Positions 8,896-17,115 of a stretch of DNA of 30,087 bases are shown piece after piece. The stretch spans positions 1 to 30,087 of the forward strand of contig CAJUFP010000057.1 of NCBI GenBank assembly GCA_910585645.1. Reading direction: 5' to 3'. The notes below the pieces were generated by a model that saw only the letters and a program-made list of their open reading frames with translations, was not told the origin of the DNA and made no database searches. The stretch is from an uncultured Hungatella sp. GTDB taxonomy: Bacteria; Bacillota; Clostridia; Lachnospirales; Lachnospiraceae. The translations under genes were made by a program, and so were the position numbers. How positions within the stretch are numbered: the first letter of the stretch is position 1; each line of letters opens with the position of its first letter.

Positions 8896-9841
8896 CTGCC
8901 GGCTCCTCCTCAAAATTGATCCGCTCCTCCTCAATCACCAGAGGACGCCTCATGACCCTGCTGTTGATGGCCAGGATATACTCTCCCACCAAACCGATAA
9001 AAAAGATCTGGACCGAGCCCAAAAAACACATGCCGATCAGCAGCGGAGCCATACCTGCCGCGAACCGGTCCCAGTACATCAGCTTCATCACCAGATATAT
9101 AACTGCCACCACCATGCTGATGGCGCAGCACACGCTGCCAAAGATGGTAGCCAGCCGCAGTCCCACCTTTGTATAAGAAGTAACGCTCAACATGGCCGCG
9201 TCAAAAAGCTTGTAAAAATTATTGCTGGTCTTGCCGGCCCGGCGTTTAGGCTGCTCATAGGGGATCTCCTTCCTCCGGAATCCCAGCTCCGCCACAATCC
9301 CCCGCAGAAAGGGCGTAGGGTCGTCCAGATCCCGCAGCACCTGGATAAACCGCTTATCGTACAGACCGAACCCGGTAAACTGCTCGATCTGTTCCACGTC
9401 GGACAGCCGCTTGATCATCTTATAATAACAGCCCCGAAGCCAGTACATCACCGGGTTCTCCTTGCTGGACTTCTTGATGCCGATGACGATCTTATACCCG
9501 CTCTCCCACTCCTTCACATACTTTGGGATCATCTCCACCGGGTCCTGAAAATCCGCGGCCATAAGCACGGTGCAGTCCCCGGTACTCTGGAGCATGGCAT
9601 AGTAGGGGGAATTAAACTGCCCGAAATTCTTGGCGTTAAAGATGCCTTTGATCCCCTTATCCCCTTCCGCCAGTTTCCGTATAAGATCCCTGGTCCTATC
9701 CTTAGAATCATTGTCAATAAAAATAATCTCGTAGCCGTACTCCGGCAGACTTGTCTGAAACATCTCTCTCAAGGCATCTGCCAGGGCCTCCACATTTTCC
9801 TCTTCATTGTAGCAAGGCACTACAATGCTGATCGTCTTCAT
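8885..9841 (-). CDS. GtrB/DPM1-like polyprenyl-phosphate glycosyltransferase
   Basis: 318 aa. Members of this GT2 branch charge undecaprenyl phosphate with a sugar so that it can be flipped and used outside the cell. The GT-A domain covers about 1-225, with SIVVPCYNEEEN (5-16), FIDNDSKD (41-48) and the metal site AADFQDP (95-101). Two membrane helices follow (about 226-252 and 262-288), ending with the family's GLVGEYI. This two-helix form matches GtrB/ArnC/CsbB relatives. No GtrA flippase or GT-C partner is in the window, so either is encoded elsewhere. ATG follows GGAGG with 6-nt spacing. Confidence 0.9.
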   Translation of the reverse strand: MKTISIVVPCYNEEENVEALADALREMFQTSLPEYGYEIIFIDNDSKDRTRDLIRKLAEGDKGIKGIFNAKNFGQFNSPYYAMLQSTGDCTVLMAADFQDPVEMIPKYVKEWESGYKIVIGIKKSSKENPVMYWLRGCYYKMIKRLSDVEQIEQFTGFGLYDKRFIQVLRDLDDPTPFLRGIVAELGFRRKEIPYEQPKRRAGKTSNNFYKLFDAAMLSVTSYTKVGLRLATIFGSVCCAISMVVAVIYLVMKLMYWDRFAAGMAPLLIGMCFLGSVQIFFIGLVGEYILAINSRVMRRPLVIEEERINFEEEPADET

Positions 9842-9886
9842 AGTAAACCTCCATGCGGCAGGGCTTTCATAGCAATCTCCTTTTCA

Positions 9887-10948
9887 CTAATCCATTGTAA
9901 CCATAACCTTAATCAGGTCCTGTGGTTTATCTCTCATAAGATACAGCGCCTCTTCAATCCTGTCAAATCCTTTCAGGCAGTGGGTCACCAGCCGTTCCGG
10001 ACGGATCCGCCCGTATTTTACCATATCCAGCATTCTCTCGATACGGACCCTGCCCCCTTCCGCCAGCTCCGTGCGGATGGTCTTGCCCGCCATGCCCCTG
10101 CCTCCGGAAAATTTAGGAAAAGGCAGAGAACCTGTGCCGCCGAAATAATTGATGTTGGACACCACGCCCACGCCGTAGCGCACCATGTCAACTGCCTGGG
10201 CAAACACCTGGTCGCCGCCTCCGCAGATGATCACGCTGTCCGCCCCCACACCGCCGGTCCGCTCCAAAACCTGGTCTGTCACATCTCCGTTTCTGTAGTT
10301 TAAGACCTCAGTGGCCCCCATCTCCATGGCCCGCTCCACGCACACAGGGCGGCTTCCCACCGCCAGGATCCGGGACGCCCCTTTTAAGGCCGCTCCGACC
10401 ACTGCCATCAGTCCTATTGGGCCGATTCCCATGACAACCACAGTGTCCCCGAACTTGATGGACGCGTTCTCCGCCCCTGTAAATCCTGTAGTCACCACAT
10501 CCACGCACATCAACGCCTGCTCTAAGGACACCCCCTGGGGGATCTTTGCCAGGGTGGTATCCGCGTCAGGGACCAGAAACCGCTCCGAAAATACTCCTGG
10601 CTGGCTCCTTCCCAGCTGATGGCCGGAAAATGGGGCGGACGCGTGTTTAAAATTATGCTCCTGAATCCCTCTTGCCCGCCAGTCCGGAGTGATCGCCGGC
10701 ACTGCCGCCACCTCCCCGGGCCTGAAATCTTCCACCATCTCCCCCACTTCCACGACCCGGGCCACACACTCGTGGCCCAGCACCAGGTTTGGCGCTTTCC
10801 TGGAACCTCCTCCAAACACGGTATGCACATCCGAAGAACAGGGGGCCATGGCCACCGGCTCCATAATCGCCCCGTAAGGCGTCAGCTTTGGCTCCTGCAC
10901 CTGGGCCCAGCCCACCACGCCCGGCTCTTTCAATACAAATGCTTTCAC
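9887..10948 (-). CDS. Zinc secondary-alcohol dehydrogenase, NADP(H)-type
   Basis: 353 aa, the length of the Thermoanaerobacter/Clostridium beijerinckii secondary-alcohol dehydrogenases, and it aligns with them almost without gaps. Zinc ligands fall at the same numbers: Cys37 (PCSSD), His59 (GHE) and Asp150 (CVD). The coenzyme site GIGPIGL (174-180) is followed by GSRP with Ser199/Arg200 and by Tyr218, the residues that select NADPH in those enzymes. Known relatives interconvert methyl ketones and secondary alcohols. The gene begins with GTG inside a 4-nt overlap (GTGA) with the epimerase/C-methyltransferase gene, so it is translationally coupled into the polysaccharide operon. That suggests a sugar-borne ketone as substrate rather than isopropanol or butanediol (inference). 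Confidence 0.9.
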   Translation of the reverse strand: MKAFVLKEPGVVGWAQVQEPKLTPYGAIMEPVAMAPCSSDVHTVFGGGSRKAPNLVLGHECVARVVEVGEMVEDFRPGEVAAVPAITPDWRARGIQEHNFKHASAPFSGHQLGRSQPGVFSERFLVPDADTTLAKIPQGVSLEQALMCVDVVTTGFTGAENASIKFGDTVVVMGIGPIGLMAVVGAALKGASRILAVGSRPVCVERAMEMGATEVLNYRNGDVTDQVLERTGGVGADSVIICGGGDQVFAQAVDMVRYGVGVVSNINYFGGTGSLPFPKFSGGRGMAGKTIRTELAEGGRVRIERMLDMVKYGRIRPERLVTHCLKGFDRIEEALYLMRDKPQDLIKVMVTMD

Positions 10949-13233
10949 GATAATTCCTCCACTTTATCACTGCGCATGGCCATAATTCCCACCTGGTCTC
11001 CAAAGCGCTCCCGGATAGAGCCGGCGATCTCCTCCGTGTAACCCGGAGCTATGATCAGTATCACATCAACCGGATCTTCGGTCCAATGGTCCGGGGCCAC
11101 AATGGGAAGATGGGAGGCAGGGGCAAACCGCCCCTGCTTAAAAGGCGCCGAGTCAATGATATATCTGGCATGGTCCTTTAAAGCCGTGGTCGCGGCCAGG
11201 GTAAAGCCCTGATGACTGGCTCCCCACACTGCCAGAGACCGCCCCTCCTCCTTAAGCCGCCCGCAGAGGGCCTCCATCTGCTGCCGGATATCCTTAAGGC
11301 TGGCTGTCAGTCCGGAGATATCCACCGGCGCTATGGACCTGTCCACAGCAGCCGTCTCATCCGCCGTCCCGCCTTGCTCTGCCTTCCGAAGGCTTCCTGC
11401 CGCCGCTCTTTTGTCCCGGCCCGCCTCCGGATCCTGCTTCCTTACGATCACGGACAGAGTATCTCTGTTGACCATCTCCTTTTCCAGCACCTGGAATCCG
11501 TGACGTTCCAGAAGGGTCTCCAGGGTATCAAAGGTATAGTAGGCAATATGGTCCCGAAGAAGCTCATAATATCCGTTGTACCGCAGGATGTATTCCAGGC
11601 TCGGAACTGTAATAAGCCCCATGCCGTCCTCCGCCAGATTATTCCTGATACAGTCAAGCATCCCTCCGGGATTTGGCTGGTGTTCCAAAAAGTTAAACGA
11701 TAAAAACACATCATAGGGGCCGTCTTCCCCCAGGACCGTATCCCCGTTTTCCGCAAATCCCCGAACCACGCAGAGCCCGTCCCCCGCAGCCGCCTCCACC
11801 AGCGCCTGCCTGTGTTCCACTCCATAGGCTTTTACCGGAAATTGGGTCAGCACGTTCAAAAACTCTCCTCTTCCGCATCCCACCTCCAGAAACTTCTTTC
11901 CCTCCAGATGATAAGTCTCTATGAGATGACGGTACTGCCTGGTCCTTAAATCCACCATGGTGGTGGAATACCCTCCGGACCGGATCACATCCCGATAATA
12001 CCCTACAGGCTCACAGTCAAACTGCACCAGCCCGCAGCCCCGGCATTGGTGAAGCTGGAGCGTTATCCCATGATCCCCCTTTACCTCATGCTCGTCCGGG
12101 ATGTCCTGGGCCGAAGCCGGCATGTCCTCAAGTTCCATTAATTCCGTTTTGTCCAGTTCTCGCCCGCACAGGATACATCGTCCCTTTCGGGTCTCTTTCT
12201 TCTTTATGTCAAGCATCCGCATGATTCCCTCTTCAAATGATATTTCCGGTTTCCAGCCGGTCCTTGTCCGGATCTTTTCTATACTTGGCATCAGGTTGGC
12301 AGGCCCCTCGGCGTTGGGCGGCAGCTTTCCGTAGACACAGCGTCCCCGGTCCCCGCAAAGGCGGCGCATCATCTCCACATACTCCCGCAAAGGCCTTGTC
12401 CATGTCCCCGGCGCCGCCAAATTATAAATACCGCTGTCCGAGGCCGACCCGCTAAAATCGGTCCCGTCCGGGGCAGGCTCCTCCGAAAATGCCAGAGCCA
12501 GCAGACCTTTTACCAGATCTTCTATATATAGGTAATTCCACTGCTGAGTACAGGCCCCCAGTTCCATGACTTTGCCCTTTAAAAATGTGTCCAGACACGT
12601 GTTGACCAGGGACCATGGGTGATCTCCCGGCCCATAGACACTGAAAATGCGGGCATGGATGTACTCCATCTCAAATCCCTCATCCCTGGCCCAAAGCCTG
12701 CACAACTCCCCTGCCCTTTTGCCGAATTCCACCTTGGCTTTCCCGTACTCTGACACAGGATGACACTCCATATCCTCCCTCATAACGGTCCGGCACACTC
12801 CGTACTCTGCCTGGGAACCGCTGAACAAAAACCGCCGGCATCCAAGGCTTTTCGCTCCCCGCAGGGCCTTTAGGCTGTCCTCCACATTTTTCTGCTGCAC
12901 ATCGGTCTTTGTCCGGTTATGGCTTCCGGAACCGTCCCAGCCAAAGTGAAAAAATATATCACAGGGGTGTTTTATGACCTGGGAGATCTGATCCAGGCTG
13001 CCCAGCTCCATCTCCAGGATGTGAAACCTGTCCTGGCATACCCCTCCCATGAAACCGTCTTCCCGCCCCTGACAGGAAACCGCGGCCCTGTCCCTCACTG
13101 CCTCTGTCAGCGCCGACAAATTTCTGGAACCGGGGCGAACCACACCATACACCTGATGCCCCTGTCCCAACAGCTGCCCAATAAGGGCCGTGCCCAGAAA
13201 GCTTGTCGCGCCTGTCACTACCAGATTCATCAT
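10945..13233 (-). CDS. Fusion: NAD-dependent sugar epimerase/dehydratase + sugar C-methyltransferase
   Basis: 762 aa, two enzymes in one chain. Residues 1-340 are an extended SDR: TGATSFLG (7-14), SGSQAEYG around Ser139 and the catalytic Tyr163-x3-Lys167 (SEYGKAK). From about 350 the chain has the layout of TylCIII/NovU-type C-methyltransferases: a zinc knot with Cys353/Cys356 and Cys397/Cys400, the SAM motif LEVGCGRGEF (449-458), and the C-terminal domain at about 660-735 with GASHQGF and DSAPFKQG. Known members methylate a ketosugar carbon next to the keto group. An Ala/Arg/Asp-rich linker lies at 600-635. Two adjacent ATGs (13233, 13230) follow AGGAG; either could be used. It is 33 nt after the TPP enzyme gene. 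Confidence 0.9.
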   Translation of the reverse strand: MMNLVVTGATSFLGTALIGQLLGQGHQVYGVVRPGSRNLSALTEAVRDRAAVSCQGREDGFMGGVCQDRFHILEMELGSLDQISQVIKHPCDIFFHFGWDGSGSHNRTKTDVQQKNVEDSLKALRGAKSLGCRRFLFSGSQAEYGVCRTVMREDMECHPVSEYGKAKVEFGKRAGELCRLWARDEGFEMEYIHARIFSVYGPGDHPWSLVNTCLDTFLKGKVMELGACTQQWNYLYIEDLVKGLLALAFSEEPAPDGTDFSGSASDSGIYNLAAPGTWTRPLREYVEMMRRLCGDRGRCVYGKLPPNAEGPANLMPSIEKIRTRTGWKPEISFEEGIMRMLDIKKKETRKGRCILCGRELDKTELMELEDMPASAQDIPDEHEVKGDHGITLQLHQCRGCGLVQFDCEPVGYYRDVIRSGGYSTTMVDLRTRQYRHLIETYHLEGKKFLEVGCGRGEFLNVLTQFPVKAYGVEHRQALVEAAAGDGLCVVRGFAENGDTVLGEDGPYDVFLSFNFLEHQPNPGGMLDCIRNNLAEDGMGLITVPSLEYILRYNGYYELLRDHIAYYTFDTLETLLERHGFQVLEKEMVNRDTLSVIVRKQDPEAGRDKRAAAGSLRKAEQGGTADETAAVDRSIAPVDISGLTASLKDIRQQMEALCGRLKEEGRSLAVWGASHQGFTLAATTALKDHARYIIDSAPFKQGRFAPASHLPIVAPDHWTEDPVDVILIIAPGYTEEIAGSIRERFGDQVGIMAMRSDKVEELS

Positions 13234-13266
13234 AGTCTCCTTCCTTGGCTGTTACATCCCAAACCG

Positions 13267-15126
13267 TCAGATCCTGGCAATGATCATATTCCGGTCCATC
13301 TCCTCCTGGGGCAAAAACGGCGCCAGATCTTCCAAAGGCGCGGATACCATGGTTCCGTCCTCCAGCCGCTTAGCTGCTGACTTGGGCTCAAAATTCTGGT
13401 CCGTGGTCACAAAGACCTCGCAGATCACCGGGCCTTCTGTCCCAAGGGCCTTTTCCAGGGCATCTGCCAGCTCCCCGTTGTGGCGGGCGCTGACATAAGG
13501 GTAGCCGTAGGCCCACGCCAGCTTCTCCATAGACGGGAAGCTCAAATCCCCGCTGTCCACCCCAATCCCCACCAGAGGCTCTTCAAAGAAATTCTTCTGG
13601 GTCTGCCGGATGGAATGATATCCTCCATTATTGATCAGGAAGATCTTGATGGGCATCCGGTGGTGGATGATGGTCTGCAGCTCCTGGATGTTCATCTGGA
13701 TGCTCCCGTCCCCGGTCAAAAGGATAATGTCCTCTCCCGGTTCTGCCATGGAAGCTCCTATGGCAGCCGGCAGATCATATCCCATGGAGGCAATGGCAGA
13801 ATTTGTAATAAAACGCTGTTTCTTCTTTACTATATACGCATGTCCTCCTGCCACGCAGGCAGACCCGTTGCCGACCACAGTGATCCGGCCTTCCGGCAGC
13901 CTGGAGCTTAACTCCTTTACCAGGGCGTAGACATTGGCTGCCCTGGTATCGTCTTTCACCAGATGTCTGGGCTGTACCACCGGATACCGCTCCTTCCACA
14001 TCCTGCAGGTCTCTGTCCAGGTCATCCCCTCCAGGCCCTTTCCACCACCAAACACCGGGAGCTTCACAAGCCCCTGATCCATGACCCGCTCCAGAGCCTC
14101 CAGAAGATCCTTCGCGTCTGCGTGGACTGCCATGTCCACATGGAGACTGGGCTTTTTTAATTCCTCCCTGTCAATGTCATTGATAATGGTGTAGGCTTCC
14201 CTTGCCCATGTCTCATAATTATACCCAACCTGACGGATGCTGAGACGGCTTCCAACCGAAAACACCAGATCGCTGTTCTGGACCGCGAAATTTCCCGGCC
14301 GGTCGCCCATGCCCCCTGCCCGTCCCACGTAAAGAGGATCCTCATCCTCCATCAGATCCTGGCTGTTCCACCCTGTAGCCACAGGGATCCCCAGCTTTTC
14401 CACCACCCGCTTAAACACATCGTAGGCGCCTGCGATCCGTATGCCGTTGCCTGCGTTAAACACAGGCCGGGACGCAGAGGCGATTCTTTCCAGGATCTCC
14501 TTTGCCTGCCGGTCGCTGACCTTCCCCGGCAGCCCCTGCCCTTCCTGACCGCGCTCAAACACCTGGGCGTCAAACCCCTCCATGTCGTCCGTCTCCACAT
14601 AGGCTCCCTGAACATTGACGGGGATATCCAGCCATACAGGGCCGGGACGGCCGGATGTGGCCAGATAAACCGCCTTTTCCAGACAATACCGGATCCGCAG
14701 GGGATCGATCACCATCTCACTGTACTTGGTCATGCAGCTTACCGACTTTACGATGTCAAATTCCTGGTCGCCCATGGCCCGTATCCCCACCCCGGACCAC
14801 CGGGCTGTAGTATCATAGCGCACCTGGCCTGAAAGCACCACCATGGGAATGGAGTCCAGCCATCCTCCCACCACCCCGGTGATGGCGTTGGTCCCCCCCG
14901 GCCCTGTGGTCACGCAAACCACTGCCAGTTTATTGTGGATCCTGGCATAGCTCTCCGCCGCAATGGCGCAGGCCTGTTCATGGTGCTGGTACAGACAGTG
15001 AAGCCCTTTTTCATGACCCAGAGCATCATTTAAATGCATGGCCCCTCCCCCGGTAACCGTAAATACCTGGGTGATCCCCCACTGCGCCAATGTCCGGGCA
15101 ATATAATCAGAAACCTTTATCTTCAT
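13267..15126 (-). CDS. Acetolactate-synthase-like TPP-dependent enzyme of the polysaccharide cluster
   Basis: 619 aa. Has the three-domain AHAS/POX layout: an N-terminal pyrimidine domain with the catalytic Glu50 (QHHEQA) and TTGPGGTN (73-80); a middle domain to about 350; and a C-terminal TPP domain with TGDGS (471-475) and the paired Asn499-Asn500. Such enzymes decarboxylate pyruvate or a similar 2-keto acid and pass the two-carbon unit to an acceptor. It is the first gene of a sugar-modifying operon, with no ilvN-like small subunit or other branched-chain amino-acid gene nearby. A YerE-like role (adding an acetyl branch to a ketosugar) fits better than valine synthesis; this is inference. 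ATG follows AAAGGAG with a 10-nt gap. Confidence 0.85.
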   Translation of the reverse strand: MKIKVSDYIARTLAQWGITQVFTVTGGGAMHLNDALGHEKGLHCLYQHHEQACAIAAESYARIHNKLAVVCVTTGPGGTNAITGVVGGWLDSIPMVVLSGQVRYDTTARWSGVGIRAMGDQEFDIVKSVSCMTKYSEMVIDPLRIRYCLEKAVYLATSGRPGPVWLDIPVNVQGAYVETDDMEGFDAQVFERGQEGQGLPGKVSDRQAKEILERIASASRPVFNAGNGIRIAGAYDVFKRVVEKLGIPVATGWNSQDLMEDEDPLYVGRAGGMGDRPGNFAVQNSDLVFSVGSRLSIRQVGYNYETWAREAYTIINDIDREELKKPSLHVDMAVHADAKDLLEALERVMDQGLVKLPVFGGGKGLEGMTWTETCRMWKERYPVVQPRHLVKDDTRAANVYALVKELSSRLPEGRITVVGNGSACVAGGHAYIVKKKQRFITNSAIASMGYDLPAAIGASMAEPGEDIILLTGDGSIQMNIQELQTIIHHRMPIKIFLINNGGYHSIRQTQKNFFEEPLVGIGVDSGDLSFPSMEKLAWAYGYPYVSARHNGELADALEKALGTEGPVICEVFVTTDQNFEPKSAAKRLEDGTMVSAPLEDLAPFLPQEEMDRNMIIARI

Positions 15127-15267
15127 AGCAGCCTTTTCTCCTTTTTCTTGAAATTATTCCACATTTTCCGGCTTTTTTATGCCGCCTGTATGAGAGCCCA
15201 TGGCCCCAAACCCCTGCATTTTGCGCCATTTTCCCTGATTTTAAGTGCCATGGCGTATATTTTCATA

Positions 15268-15295
15268 AGTATACCACAAATACCAGCGGTATAAA
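15268..15295 (-). promoter_or_regulatory. Promoter of the polysaccharide operon with an overlapping dyad
   Basis: Read leftward, TTTATA (15290-15295), a 16-nt spacer and TATACT (15268-15273) with an extended TGG before it. A dyad, TATACC (15270-15275) and GGTATA (15288-15293), touches both elements. The leader to the ATG at 15126 is about 135 nt, with no structure that I recognise. Confidence 0.55.
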
Positions 15296-15335
15296 AGCCT
15301 TTTTAAATCCTGCCATTTCTGCCACTAACCTGCAC

Positions 15336-15364
15336 TTTCCCCCGGCCCCTGTATCCGCTATAAT
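15336..15364 (+). promoter_or_regulatory. Promoter of the large wall-binding protein gene
   Basis: A perfect TATAAT at 15359-15364, with a weak TTTCCC 17 nt upstream. It gives a leader of about 50 nt before the ATG at 15422. Confidence 0.5.
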
Positions 15365-15421
15365 GCAGGAGTAATGCAAATGCAGATTTTCACCAACCAC
15401 AAAAAAGGAGAGAATCAATTT

Positions 15422-16960
15422 ATGAAGAAACACATCAAATGGACCGCAGCACTTTCTACCGCAGCCGTAATGACTGCCCTGACCCCTTCCTTCACCGCTC
15501 CGGCTATGGCTCAGGCCGCCGGCTGGGTACAGGAGAACGGGATCTGGATGTTCTATGACGAGGACGGCTACAGCGTGACAGACACCTGGAAAAAACATGA
15601 CGGACAGTGGTATTACCTGGACGAGGACGGCGAGTTAAGCTTTAACCGCCAGATCGAGGAATACTATGTAGACGCCGAGGGAAAGCGGGTCGCCAACCAG
15701 TGGGTAAAGGTTCTCAATGAGGACAACTGGGACGACGACTCACCGGAGTTTTACTGGTATTATTATGGAAGCGACGGCAAAGCCACCAATTCCAGGTTCA
15801 GGACCATTAGTGATAAAACCTACTATTTTGACAGCGACGGACGCATGATCACCGGGCTGGCGGAGATTGAGGGAGACACCTACTACTTCGGGACCTCTGA
15901 CGACGGCGTCATGAAAAAAGGCTGGGTACAGCTGGAAAGCGAAAACTACGACGAGGAGCCGTCCTGGTATTATTTCAACTCCAACGGAAAAATGGTTCAG
16001 AATGAGATAGACAAGCGCATCAGCGGAAACTACTATACGTTTAAAGACGGCAAGATGCAGACCGGTTGGTTTAAGATGCCTGAGGAAACTTCCGCTTCGG
16101 ATGCCGCGGATGCAGCCACGGATGCCGCAGGCAGCACGGAAACCGCTGCTGCCGATACCGTGGACGCTGCAGCGGATGCCGCAGGCAGCACGGGAACCGC
16201 TGCCGCCGATACTGCGGACGCTGCAGCTGATGCCGCAGACAGCACGGAAACCGCTGCTGCTGATACCGCGGACGCTGCCACCGATGCCGCTCCCGAAACC
16301 GCGGCCGACCACACAGCGGATGAGAATACCGCGTCTGTCCAGGCTCCGGCAGCCGGCTATCAGTATTATGACAGCGACGGAAAGAGAGCTTCCGGCTGGA
16401 GAACCATCCAGGGGATCCCGGGAGTCAGCCAGGAGGACGAGCTGTACAAGTTCTACTTTAAGAACGGCCAGCCATATTTTGCCCAGGAAGGCATCCAGAT
16501 CTTTTTCATCAACTCCGGCAGATACGGCTTTAACAACAGAGGGGAAATGCAGACAGGTCTTCAGACCGTGACCTTAGAGGACGGATCCGCTGCCACATAC
16601 TACTTTGGGACTGACGGCGTTATGAAGACCGGAAAGCAGACCATATTCAGCGATGAGGAAGGCGTCAACCAGACCTGGTTTTTCCACACAGACGGCGACA
16701 AGCGCGGTCAGGGCTATACCGGAATCCGCGACAACGCGATCTACGAAAACGGTCTCCGCAAGCAGGCCGACCCCAGCTTCCGCTATGCCCCGGTTTCCTT
16801 TGACGGCAAGAGCTACCTGGTGAGCACAGCCGGCTCCATCCAGAAGGCCACAGGCTCCTCCAAGTCCGCTGTTCGTCCCGACCTTGGCGACGGTTTTAGG
16901 GACTTCAAGGATTTAAGCGACTTTGTCTGGACCGTAGATGTAAACGGCGTTATCCAGTAA
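15422..16960 (+). CDS. Secreted cell-wall-binding repeat protein with an Ala-rich tandem-repeat insert
   Basis: 512 aa from the chosen ATG, which has AAAGGAGAG 10 nt before it; an in-frame ATG at 15374 precedes that ribosome site. Residues 1-32 are a signal peptide (Lys-rich start, hydrophobic core, AMAQA end). The mature part holds many choline-binding-like/CW repeats, seen as aromatic-Gly units such as GQWYYLDEDGEL, SWYYFNSNGKM and TYYFGTDGVMKTG. Between two repeat blocks lies an Ala/Thr/Asp-rich spacer built from 18-residue tandem repeats. No catalytic domain is recognisable. Such proteins sit on the wall by binding choline or another wall-polymer decoration. It is divergent from the polysaccharide operon, whose product may be its ligand (inference). 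Confidence 0.88.
   Translation: MKKHIKWTAALSTAAVMTALTPSFTAPAMAQAAGWVQENGIWMFYDEDGYSVTDTWKKHDGQWYYLDEDGELSFNRQIEEYYVDAEGKRVANQWVKVLNEDNWDDDSPEFYWYYYGSDGKATNSRFRTISDKTYYFDSDGRMITGLAEIEGDTYYFGTSDDGVMKKGWVQLESENYDEEPSWYYFNSNGKMVQNEIDKRISGNYYTFKDGKMQTGWFKMPEETSASDAADAATDAAGSTETAAADTVDAAADAAGSTGTAAADTADAAADAADSTETAAADTADAATDAAPETAADHTADENTASVQAPAAGYQYYDSDGKRASGWRTIQGIPGVSQEDELYKFYFKNGQPYFAQEGIQIFFINSGRYGFNNRGEMQTGLQTVTLEDGSAATYYFGTDGVMKTGKQTIFSDEEGVNQTWFFHTDGDKRGQGYTGIRDNAIYENGLRKQADPSFRYAPVSFDGKSYLVSTAGSIQKATGSSKSAVRPDLGDGFRDFKDLSDFVWTVDVNGVIQ
16115..16276 (+). repeat. Three in-frame 54-nt tandem repeats
   Basis: Units at 16115-16168, 16169-16222 and 16223-16276, followed by a partial unit. Each encodes 18 residues of the pattern A(A/T)DAA(G/D)ST(E/G)TAAADT(A/V)DA. 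The phase is kept, so copy-number change would lengthen the spacer without breaking the frame. Confidence 0.9.
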
Positions 16961-17001
16961 TCGACACAAGATCACAGAGCTTTCAACAACACCCGTTCAA
17001 G

Positions 17002-17036
17002 AACTGCCAAAATAGGAATATTTTGGCAGTTTTTTC
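17002..17036 (+). terminator. Rho-independent terminator of the wall-binding protein gene
   Basis: AACTGCCAAAATA (17002-17014) pairs with TATTTTGGCAGTT (17019-17031) around a 4-nt loop and is followed by T's. It lies 41 nt after the stop at 16960. Confidence 0.9.
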
Positions 17037-17115
17037 CATATATTTTGTTACAAAACGGCATTTTTTGCGTTTATAAACTATCGGGTATTTATTACATACT
17101 TCATGGAGGTACAAA

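Noticed and set aside
8831..10303. A 490-codon rightward frame across the GtrB-like and dehydrogenase genes
   Set aside because: His/Pro-rich translation with no motif, opposite two genes with complete catalytic signatures.
13267..15126. The TPP enzyme as housekeeping IlvB (valine/isoleucine synthesis)
   Set aside because: No small subunit or other ilv/leu genes, and it is the first gene of a sugar-modifying operon; not excluded by sequence alone.
15740..16312. Leftward frames of Gly/Ala/Ser repeats
   Set aside because: Antisense of the 54-nt tandem repeats in the wall-binding protein gene.
17045..17077. TTGTTA ... TATAAA as a promoter for the zinc-ribbon gene
   Set aside because: The spacer would be 21 nt, too long; no better pair found, so its promoter is left unassigned.
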